29,486 bases of DNA from JBBINE01 sp037444025 (GTDB lineage Bacteria > Patescibacteriota > Minisyncoccia > UBA6257 > HR35): positions 1 to 29,486 of the forward strand of contig JBBINE010000013.1 in assembly GCA_037444025.1 (NCBI GenBank). The letters run 5' to 3'. This document shows, piece by piece, positions 15,854 to 22,964 of this stretch. Every line of letters starts with the position of its first letter. Position 1 is the stretch's first letter. The notes beneath the pieces were generated by a model. It was not told the DNA's origin. It saw only the letters and a list, made by a program, of their open reading frames with translations, and made no database searches. Position numbers and translations under genes: made by a program.

Positions 15854-16199
15854 TGTTGGCTATAACTTTAATTCTTTTAATTCTTCTATCTCTCAATTTA
15901 TTTTTGGGCAACATTCGACTAACAACTAATTGCAAAACTTTTAATTTATTTTGTGTCCATAATGATTTTAAAGGAATTTTTTTTAAATGACCTAAATAAC
16001 CCGTATGTTTAATGAAAATCTTTTGATCAAACTTTTTGCCTGTAAATTTAACCTGGTCGATATTTTTAACCAAAACAAAAATTTCTTTATCTCTGCTAGG
16101 ATCGTAATCTGGAAGATGCTTTCCCTGTAAGTAAACAGCAATTTCTGTCGCCAACCTACCTAAAGACTTATTTTGAGCATCAATGATAACTTCTTGCAT
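15834..16199 (-). CDS. rplM: Ribosomal protein uL13
   Basis: 50S assembly protein; rplM-rpsI is a conserved pair. Visible signatures are IDAQNKSLGRLATEIAVYLQGKH, KKFDQKIFIKHTGYLGHLK and VSRMLPKNKLRDRRIKRIKV. At 121 aa it is shorter than the usual 140-145, ending soon after the MLPKNKL block. It heads the run rplM-rpsI-ftsW-murG-rplU-secA and lies 18 bp after the alpha/beta hydrolase gene. Confidence 0.95.
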   Translation of the reverse strand: MQEVIIDAQNKSLGRLATEIAVYLQGKHLPDYDPSRDKEIFVLVKNIDQVKFTGKKFDQKIFIKHTGYLGHLKKIPLKSLWTQNKLKVLQLVVSRMLPKNKLRDRRIKRIKVIANNEQNEN

Positions 16200-16217
16200 G
16201 ATAATGATTATTATAAC

Positions 16218-16973
16218 TTACTCTGCTAATTTTTCAAGCAAAAAATTAATTACTTTTTCTTTAAGGTTGGGATTGTTAGAAAACATATCTGTTCCATGAC
16301 CTCCCCGTGGTAATTCAATATAAGTCAATTCTGGATACCATGATTTAAGCAACCTCCCCCCTTCTACTGCAGGCTGATCATCCAAACTACTTATAACTAA
16401 AATCTTGTTTCCTAGACCTTCTTTTTTATAAAGTTCTAAATCAACCCCTCGATAATTTTTTCCTGGAGAAAGCAAAACAATGGCTTTAATTTCAGGATAT
16501 TCACTTAAAAACTGAAAACTCAAATTAGCTCCTATGCTTGCCCCTATCAAAAATTGTTTTTCTTTAGAAAATCCTTTGTTTTTTAAAAAATTACTAGCAG
16601 CTTCAATATCAAGAATAGATTTTTTTTCTTCCTCTTCAGAAAACTGAGTATAATCTAATTTACCAAAAACAGACTGGTTACTTTCCCCATGACCCCTAAG
16701 ATCAATACTTATAATCGAATAACCTTGATTATTTAATATTTGAGCTAATTCATTAAAACTTTCTTTTGTTTTGGGGCGTTGATGGATTAAAATTCCAGCA
16801 AATTTAGCTTCTTCTCTAGGATAATAATTTCCCACTATAGTAACTCCGTCTTTGGTAATTAAAAAAACTTTTTCCATTTTCTCCATCTTTTGATTATTAA
16901 ATTTAAAAAAATAATAAGCTAAAATAACTAACGACAAAAAAACTATTATTATAAATATTAAATTTTTTTTCAT
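16218..16973 (-). CDS. Membrane-anchored alpha/beta hydrolase
   Basis: A 251-aa serine hydrolase with an N-terminal signal-anchor (MKKN plus a hydrophobic stretch, residues 5-24). The fold shows ISIDLRGHGES (88-98), the nucleophile elbow GASIG (Ser146), an Asp in SSLDDQPAV (Asp198 or 199) and His226 in RGGHGTDMF, a complete catalytic triad. The substrate is unknown; relatives are carboxylesterases or dipeptidyl-type hydrolases. It would act outside the cytoplasmic membrane. It lies downstream of the pilin-like genes on the same strand (49-bp spacer) and 18 bp before rplM. Confidence 0.85.
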   Translation of the reverse strand: MKKNLIFIIIVFLSLVILAYYFFKFNNQKMEKMEKVFLITKDGVTIVGNYYPREEAKFAGILIHQRPKTKESFNELAQILNNQGYSIISIDLRGHGESNQSVFGKLDYTQFSEEEEKKSILDIEAASNFLKNKGFSKEKQFLIGASIGANLSFQFLSEYPEIKAIVLLSPGKNYRGVDLELYKKEGLGNKILVISSLDDQPAVEGGRLLKSWYPELTYIELPRGGHGTDMFSNNPNLKEKVINFLLEKLAE

Positions 16974-17022
16974 AGCTTATAGTTAAATTTTATCACATTT
17001 AATCTTAAAAATATAAATTTTG

Positions 17023-17277
17023 TTATAGAAGTTTAAAGAAAAGTATTATCAACTTAGGAATTATAATAGAAAAAAAAACAATAGCTACTCCTAATAAAAT
17101 AAAAAGTATTTTATCAGTTAAAGATTTTATTTCCTTTTCATCGCCAACAATATATTTTATAGCATAATAAAAAATCACTATTAATAAGATAATTAAACTT
17201 AAATTAAAAAGCAAACTGGTGACAGCGCTTAAAAGATTAAGTAGTCTTTGATCAACCAAAGAAGCTGTTGTGAACAT
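17023..17277 (-). CDS. VirB2/TrbC-like pilin subunit (small)
   Basis: An 84-aa protein with two transmembrane helices (about 20-43 and 55-80) joined by a short polar loop, YAIKYIVGDEKEIKSLTDKI. This helix-loop-helix pattern with 'K/W.G..YI....' before the loop matches the T4SS pilin (VirB2/TrbC) family found in many CPR genomes and the two neighbouring genes. It lacks a clear cleavable signal peptide, unlike the 130-aa neighbour. It is separated by one base from the upstream 272-aa gene, so they are co-translated or co-transcribed. No T4SS ATPase is in the window. Confidence 0.6.
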   Translation of the reverse strand: MFTTASLVDQRLLNLLSAVTSLLFNLSLIILLIVIFYYAIKYIVGDEKEIKSLTDKILFILLGVAIVFFSIIIPKLIILFFKLL

Positions 17278-17278
17278 T

Positions 17279-18097
17279 TTAGTAGGAAGGAATAATTTTT
17301 ATAAAGAAAAGTTCAATGACCCTCGAAATAAAAAAAGATAAAATAGCTAATACAATTCCTGTAATGCCCCAAAATATTTTTTTATTAATATTTCCTATTT
17401 TTTCAGGATCTTGGTTAGTTATATATAAAATTCCTGCCCAAATAAGAAACAAAACTCCAAGAGTTAACGACAAAAAATACAATAGTTTAATTATTCGGTG
17501 GAGATAAAAAATAAGGCATTGTCTCAATAGATCATCCTTAGTTGTTGTTACCGAACTTAAAACTGAGGGAATTGATACATTGTCACCACACTTCAGTTCT
17601 TCCGAAGGACTTTGAATAGGCAGAGATTGAGCTGATGCTAAAGAAAAAAATAAAAAATTAAAGATTTTTTTTTCTAAGGCCAACAAACTCTCTTTGTTAA
17701 GATAAATAAAAGATATTGGTGGTTGGCTATCTCTCTGTGGTACTTGCCAAGGAGGAGAAGTAGAAGGAACCTGATTATTTGGTGAACTTGGAAGCGGAGA
17801 TGTTAATTCGTTTCTAATTACATTTTCCAAAGTAACAACAATACCATAAGCCAACATTGATAAAATAAAGCCTAAAATTGCCCATAATATTCTTTTATGA
17901 TTTTTCTTTATCTTCTCTTCTGAACTTTCGGTTATATATGAGATTCCAGCCCAAGCTATAAATACTGCTGATAAAACAAAAGCCAAAACAATAATTATAT
18001 TAAGAACCTCAAACAGAATATAATCTAGACAAAGAAAAAAATCAGTTGTACAGACTCCTTTAGGTAAAGGAGGTAAATCTTTCCATGGCCAATTCAT
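17279..18097 (-). CDS. Tandem VirB2/TrbC-like pilin fusion with internal signal-like segment
   Basis: A 272-aa membrane protein made of two pilin-like modules. Module 1 (residues 30-95) contains AWAGISYITESSEEKIKKNHKRILWAILG, module 2 (200-265) IWAGILYITNQDPEKIGNINKKIFWGITG; the two align well. Between them is a Pro/Ser-rich linker (100-128) and then KKIFNFLFFSLASAQS (143-158), which looks like a secretory signal peptide with an Ala-x-Ala site. This suggests fusion of two once separate pilin genes. Cys pairs (16/23 and 170/194) flank each module. The function is probably surface or membrane structure; the T4SS link is by family resemblance only. Confidence 0.65.
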   Translation of the reverse strand: MNWPWKDLPPLPKGVCTTDFFLCLDYILFEVLNIIIVLAFVLSAVFIAWAGISYITESSEEKIKKNHKRILWAILGFILSMLAYGIVVTLENVIRNELTSPLPSSPNNQVPSTSPPWQVPQRDSQPPISFIYLNKESLLALEKKIFNFLFFSLASAQSLPIQSPSEELKCGDNVSIPSVLSSVTTTKDDLLRQCLIFYLHRIIKLLYFLSLTLGVLFLIWAGILYITNQDPEKIGNINKKIFWGITGIVLAILSFFISRVIELFFIKIIPSY

Positions 18098-18126
18098 TTA
18101 ATATTTTCTGAAACTTATTTTTGTTT

Positions 18127-18519
18127 TTATAATCCGGTATCATTTTGATTATTAGTAAGAATATCTTCAATTATCCTAACTATTCCCCAAGAAAGTAGGG
18201 CTACCACTAAACCTATTATGGCAAATAATACCTTATTTTTAGCATTATCTGCTTTTCCCTCAGTAATAAAAAGTATACCTCCCCACACAAGAAAGATACC
18301 TGAAATAACAAGGGCTATATACATAAGAATTACAACAATTTTTTTTCCTATTTCCAATATACAAGTTCTAAAATTTTGTTGTTGTCCTCCCGTGTTTCCA
18401 CAAAGATTAATCTCAGGTGGGGTATTGCTGAGTGCAGCATTACCTATTTTAGCTAAAAACAAAGGTTGAAATATTAATGAGGATAAAATTAAAATTAAAA
18501 AGATACTTGATGTTTTCAT
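18127..18519 (-). CDS. VirB2/TrbC-like pilin with signal peptide
   Basis: A 130-aa protein with an N-terminal signal peptide (MKTSSIFLILILSSLIF..., likely cut near residue 28). A short Cys-containing extracellular part follows (Cys40, Cys53), then two transmembrane helices (60-84 and 95-117) around the loop VWGGILFITEGKADNAKNKVLFAIIG. This is the typical CPR 'T4SS pilin' layout. It is first of three pilin-like genes in a row on this strand and lies 29 bp upstream of the 272-aa fusion. Confidence 0.7.
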   Translation of the reverse strand: MKTSSIFLILILSSLIFQPLFLAKIGNAALSNTPPEINLCGNTGGQQQNFRTCILEIGKKIVVILMYIALVISGIFLVWGGILFITEGKADNAKNKVLFAIIGLVVALLSWGIVRIIEDILTNNQNDTGL

Positions 18520-18582
18520 TTTTAAAATATTTTTTAAAAAACGACCTTGATTTTAATTTATTTAATTATAAATTAATTTTAA

Positions 18583-19410
18583 TCAAAAATCAATTTTTTC
18601 ACTTAGAACTAAGTCTGGATTTTCTCTTAGTTTTATAAGATTTTTCTTAAGGGAAGCAAAAAGTTCATCAAAATCCGAAGGTAATTTTTTTCTTTTGTAA
18701 GGGTTAACAAAAGAAACTATTTGCTTGTAAATATAGGGATGCCATTTGCCTCTTTCTTTTATCTGTTGAACAATATCTTTTACTAAAGAATTACTAGTTA
18801 TTATTTGTTGAGCTCTGTTTTTCCTTATCTCATAAGCTTTGTTTAGGTATTCTTCAAGAAAAAAATCGCATTTTTTTAATATTGGCTCAAAAGAGCTTCC
18901 CGAAACAGATTCGTCTTGTTCATAAGCAATTCCCAAAGTAACATAATAAGCTTTTTCAATGGAATCAGAAATTTGTGGGTCTGATTCTAACATTTGAGGA
19001 TGATTTTTAAGGTAATCTTGATAAACATTAAAAGCAACATAAGATTTTTCTCTAATATTTAATTCTTTTTCAATGTTAAGATTCATCATTAACTGGCTTA
19101 ATTTTTGAGGAACTATTAAAATAGGTAATTCTCGAATACCTAGTTCCTTAGCAGCTAAAAATCTGTGTTGACCGTCAATAACTAAATATTCTTCTCCATC
19201 CTCGTTTTTTTTCTCTACTACCACTACAGGAATCAAAAAGCCAATTTTTTCTATGGAAGCTATAAGATGATTAATATGATATTTACTCGGCTTTCTTTGG
19301 TGAGAAATAACTGAAAGTTTATCAATAGGAACAACTTTAACAATAAGAGGATTGGCGTTATAAGGATCTTGAAATTGAAAATATTGATCCGGTGTTTTTC
19401 TTTTGCTCAT
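18583..19410 (-). CDS. ParB/Srx-like N-terminal domain protein
   Basis: A 275-aa protein. Residues 24-100 form a ParB N-terminal (ParB/sulfiredoxin-like) domain: VKVVPIDKLSVISHQRKPSKYHINHLIASIEKIGFLIPVVV, then YLVIDGQHRFLAAKELGI with the nucleotide-binding box as GQHR (80-83). The remaining 175 residues are helical, charged and without a recognised domain; I see no clear HTH or the ParB dimerisation domain, so a chromosome-partition role is not assured. It may be a CTP-dependent switch, or a regulator. It is divergent from reverse gyrase across 39 bp of pure A/T, so the two may be co-regulated. Confidence 0.75.
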   Translation of the reverse strand: MSKRKTPDQYFQFQDPYNANPLIVKVVPIDKLSVISHQRKPSKYHINHLIASIEKIGFLIPVVVVEKKNEDGEEYLVIDGQHRFLAAKELGIRELPILIVPQKLSQLMMNLNIEKELNIREKSYVAFNVYQDYLKNHPQMLESDPQISDSIEKAYYVTLGIAYEQDESVSGSSFEPILKKCDFFLEEYLNKAYEIRKNRAQQIITSNSLVKDIVQQIKERGKWHPYIYKQIVSFVNPYKRKKLPSDFDELFASLKKNLIKLRENPDLVLSEKIDF

Positions 19411-19449
19411 TTTATAATAATATTAATTAATTAAATTATAATTTTTATA
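19411..19449. promoter_or_regulatory. 39-bp all-A/T divergent promoter between the ParB-domain gene and reverse gyrase
   Basis: All 39 bases are A or T. On the plus strand TATAAT (19437-19442) ends 7 nt before the reverse gyrase ATG. On the minus strand TATTAT (19422-19417) ends 6 nt before the ATG of the ParB-domain gene. Both mRNAs would then start at or next to the initiation codon. No Shine-Dalgarno exists for either gene. Confidence 0.5.
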
Positions 19450-22400
19450 ATGAAAAAAAACAAATTACCGACAGTTTTTTATAAAGAAATTTGTCCTTTA
19501 GATAAAAATGGAGCTTATTTGGAAGAAATTTTGCAACACGGTATTTGTCAAAAGAGCTATCAAAATTTAAAAAAGGGGATCAAACAAATACTCGCAAGCA
19601 AAATTGATCCTAAAAAATTAGGATATTTTAAAGAAAACTATCTCCTTCATCAAAAAATAAAAAATTTTAGCTCTTTTTTCAAGAAAAACATCGGTCACGA
19701 GCCTTTTAGATTTCAATTATATTTTGCTAAAAAAATTTTTAATCGAGAATCTTTTTCTATTACTGCTCCTACTGGAATAGGTAAAACAACATTTGGTATT
19801 GCTATAGCTCATTTTTTAGAAGGAAAAGTTTATTATCTGGTTCCTTCTAAAATTCTTTTAAATGAAATCGAAAAAAAATTGAATAGCATAGTTTCAAAAA
19901 AGAAAATTCTTGTTATTAAAAAAACAGAGGACAAAGAAAAATTGTTTAATAGTAATTTTGATATTTTAGTAACTACTTCTAATTTTCTTCATAAAAATTT
20001 TGAAATCTTACCTAAAAATTTTGACTTAGTTTTTATCGATGATGCTGATTCTTTGATTAGGCAACCAAAAAACATAGATAAAATATTAAATTTAGTTGGT
20101 TTTTCAGAAAAAGAGATAGAAAAAGCTTTAAACATCATTGATCAGAAACGAAAAGCTAAAAACAAAGAAGACTATAATTCTATTTCTATATTAAACATCG
20201 ATTTAACTAATAAAGGAATAATAGTAGCCTCATCAGCTACTTTAACACCTAAAACAAAAAGAATCGCTCTTTTTAGAGAACTTTTAGGATTTGAAATTGG
20301 TTATTCTTATAGTTCTTTAAGAAACATAGAAGAAGTTTATGAAGAAATAGAAAAAGAGAATGAAAATATAAAGGAAAAATTATTTGAAAAAGCCGTAGAT
20401 TGGATTAAGAAATTTGGCTATGGTGGTTTTGTTTTTTTAAGCGACGATTTTAGCAAAGATGATTTGAATTATTTTGTTAATTTTTTAAATAGAAACGGTA
20501 TCTCTTCAGCTTCATATGAAAAATTTAACAAAGCAAGAGAAGATTTTATCAATAATAAAATTCAGGTAATAGTTGGTTTTTCTAATATCAGAAACCCTCT
20601 AACCAGAGGGATTGATTTACCTCAAACTATTAGATATACGCTTTTTGTGGGTGTTCCTAAATTTAAAATTCCCCTCTCTGCTTCCTATTCGCCAATGCAA
20701 CTTTTTCTTTTAAGCCTTAACTTAAGAGAAATTCTTAATGAAGAAGAAAGAAATATTATTGAAAAAAATCTTAAATTTTTAAGAAAAATATCTTTTCTTA
20801 AAGAAGAAGATGTTCTCCGTAATGAAAATCTTAAAAAGAGATTAGAACCAATAAGAGAAATTTTTGAAAAATTGTTATCGAGGAAAAATCTTATTCAAGA
20901 AATAGATAAGCACCCGGAACTTTCTTTAGAAAAAAACAATAAAGGTATTTTTCTTTTACTTTCTGATCCAAGAGGTTATATTCAAGCTAGCGGAAGGTGT
21001 TCTAGGCTTTTTCCTTTGGGTTTAACCAAAGGTTTATCTTTAATTTTAGCAGAAAACTTAAAAGTATTAAGACATTTAAAAGAAAAGTTAAAAATTTTAG
21101 GCTATGATATTAATTTTCAAAAACCAGAAGAAGTGAATTGGAATTTATGTTTTAAAAAAATTGATCAAGATAGAGAATTAGTTATGAAAGTTTTAGAAGG
21201 AAATGAATTTGTTTTTAAAGATCCTATTGAAACAATATTGGTTATTGTTGAGTCACCAACTAAATCAAAAACTATTGCTAATTTTTTTGGCAGACCGACA
21301 AGAAAATTTATTAAAGGAGTAAATTTTTATGAAGTCTCCATGGGTAACCGTAATTTAATCATTACCTCAACTATGGGACATTTTGTTGATTTATCTCACG
21401 AAAAAAAATATTTTGGTGTTAAAGTAAGCAACACAGATAAGTTTGTTCCTATTTTTCAACCTCTCAAAATTTGTCTTTATTGTAAAAGAAACCTAGATGA
21501 TAAAGAAAAAATATGTCCGGTTTGTAAAAATAAGAACTTCTTAGACAAAAGAGATTTAATCCAAATTTTGCAAGAAATTGCTTTTCAGGTTGATAAAATT
21601 TACATTTCCTCCGATCCTGATTCTGAAGGAGAAAAAATTGCTTTTGACCTTTATAGCTATCTTTTACCCTATAACCAAAATATCAAAAGAATAGAACTCC
21701 ACGAAATTACCCGAAAAGAATTTCTTAAAAAGATTGAAGAGCCCAGAGAAATAAACCATAACCTGGTTAAAACTCAGCTACTTAGAAGAATTTCTGATCG
21801 TTGGATTGGTTTTAAATTGAGTGGAGAAATTCAAAATCATTTTGAGAATCTTAATTTGTCGGCAGGCAGAGTACAAACACCTGTTTTAGGATGGATTTTA
21901 GAAAAAGAACAAAAAGTAAAGGAAAAGCATTATCTAATCTTGCCCTATTTTAACATAAATGATGATCAAGAAGAATTAAATTATATTAGTTTCTATACCG
22001 AAGATAAAAATATTGTTTCTGAGCTAAAAGAAAAATTTAAAAATGATAATTTAGAAATCAAGATAAAATTTTTAGAAAAAAAAGAAATTAACATCAATCC
22101 TTTACCGCCATATGAAACAGGAAGTATTTTAAAAGAAGCAAGCATGTTTTTTAAACTTGATTCTCGAACAACTATGAAAATCCTTCAAGATCTTTTTGAA
22201 CAAGGTTTAATTACTTATCACCGAACTGATAGCATTCATGTCTCTTCTTATGGTCAAATGGTAGCTAAAAATTATCTTGAAAAATATCATTTAGAAAATT
22301 TGTTTTCTCCACGAAGCTGGGGAAAACAAGGTACCCATGAAGCTATTAGACCTACTAAACCTTTGGACGTAGGAGAACTGATTGATAATATGATTGAAAA

Positions 22401-22962
22401 CGGACAACAAATTCTTACTAAAAAACATTTTCAAATTTACGGTTTAATAGTCAACAGATTTGTAGCTTCTCAAATGCAATCAAGTAAAGTACTAAAAGGT
22501 AAGATAAAAATAAAATTGGCATCGCTTAGCAAAGAAGAATCTATTTATTTGGAAATTCTTGAAAATAATCATTTACGTTTTTTTAGGAATGTAAAAATTC
22601 TTAACTTAAAAGAAGGAACTTTTAAAATTAAAAAATTGTTAACCCGTAAAGTTTCAAAAGAATTTAGATTTACCTACGGAGAAATAGTTGATCTAATGAA
22701 AAAAAAGAATTTAGGTCGACCATCAACTTATGCTACTATTATTCAAACTCTTCTTGAAAGAAAATATATTATTGCTCGTTCTAATTTCCTTATCCCCACT
22801 ACTTGGGGAGAAAAAATATTTAATTACTTAAAAAATTATCATCCTGATTTAATTTCCGAAGAATTCACAGTAAAATTAGAAAAAAATATGGACAAAATAG
22901 AAAAAGGACGAGGCGATTACCAAGAAATTTTAAAAATTCTCTTTAGAAGAATTTTTCAATAA
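19450..22962 (+). CDS. rgy: Reverse gyrase
   Basis: Introduces positive supercoils into DNA using ATP; it is a fusion of an SF2 helicase and a type IA topoisomerase (1170 aa, a normal length). Helicase motifs: Walker A APTGIGKTT (Lys112), DDAD (197-200), SSAT (261-264), motif VI QASGRCSR (512-519). Topoisomerase half: Toprim VESPTKSK (Glu601), DPDSEGEK (722-729), SAGRVQTP, and catalytic Tyr923 in LITYHRTDS. The Toprim-internal zinc finger is intact (Cys675, 678, 689, 692). The N-terminal CxxC...CxxC zinc finger of classical reverse gyrases is missing: only Cys15 and Cys33 occur there. The gene is followed by argS after 2 bp. No enzyme of this type is known outside thermophile-linked lineages, so it signals high-temperature growth. 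Confidence 0.97.
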   Translation: MKKNKLPTVFYKEICPLDKNGAYLEEILQHGICQKSYQNLKKGIKQILASKIDPKKLGYFKENYLLHQKIKNFSSFFKKNIGHEPFRFQLYFAKKIFNRESFSITAPTGIGKTTFGIAIAHFLEGKVYYLVPSKILLNEIEKKLNSIVSKKKILVIKKTEDKEKLFNSNFDILVTTSNFLHKNFEILPKNFDLVFIDDADSLIRQPKNIDKILNLVGFSEKEIEKALNIIDQKRKAKNKEDYNSISILNIDLTNKGIIVASSATLTPKTKRIALFRELLGFEIGYSYSSLRNIEEVYEEIEKENENIKEKLFEKAVDWIKKFGYGGFVFLSDDFSKDDLNYFVNFLNRNGISSASYEKFNKAREDFINNKIQVIVGFSNIRNPLTRGIDLPQTIRYTLFVGVPKFKIPLSASYSPMQLFLLSLNLREILNEEERNIIEKNLKFLRKISFLKEEDVLRNENLKKRLEPIREIFEKLLSRKNLIQEIDKHPELSLEKNNKGIFLLLSDPRGYIQASGRCSRLFPLGLTKGLSLILAENLKVLRHLKEKLKILGYDINFQKPEEVNWNLCFKKIDQDRELVMKVLEGNEFVFKDPIETILVIVESPTKSKTIANFFGRPTRKFIKGVNFYEVSMGNRNLIITSTMGHFVDLSHEKKYFGVKVSNTDKFVPIFQPLKICLYCKRNLDDKEKICPVCKNKNFLDKRDLIQILQEIAFQVDKIYISSDPDSEGEKIAFDLYSYLLPYNQNIKRIELHEITRKEFLKKIEEPREINHNLVKTQLLRRISDRWIGFKLSGEIQNHFENLNLSAGRVQTPVLGWILEKEQKVKEKHYLILPYFNINDDQEELNYISFYTEDKNIVSELKEKFKNDNLEIKIKFLEKKEININPLPPYETGSILKEASMFFKLDSRTTMKILQDLFEQGLITYHRTDSIHVSSYGQMVAKNYLEKYHLENLFSPRSWGKQGTHEAIRPTKPLDVGELIDNMIENGQQILTKKHFQIYGLIVNRFVASQMQSSKVLKGKIKIKLASLSKEESIYLEILENNHLRFFRNVKILNLKEGTFKIKKLLTRKVSKEFRFTYGEIVDLMKKKNLGRPSTYATIIQTLLERKYIIARSNFLIPTTWGEKIFNYLKNYHPDLISEEFTVKLEKNMDKIEKGRGDYQEILKILFRRIFQ

Positions 22963-22964
22963 TA

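Noticed and set aside
16974..19410. Remnant of a conjugative or integrative element (pilin-like genes plus ParB-domain gene)
   Set aside because: No relaxase, integrase, T4SS ATPase, att repeats or base-composition change is visible. T4SS-like pilins are common chromosomal genes in CPR genomes.
19411..19449. Replication origin (A/T-rich DNA beside a ParB-domain gene)
   Set aside because: The spacer is only 39 bp, with no DnaA-box cluster and no dnaA, dnaN or parA nearby.
19450..22962. Separate helicase and topoisomerase I genes, or a broken reverse gyrase
   Set aside because: One continuous frame covers both halves with all catalytic motifs; there is no frameshift or internal stop.
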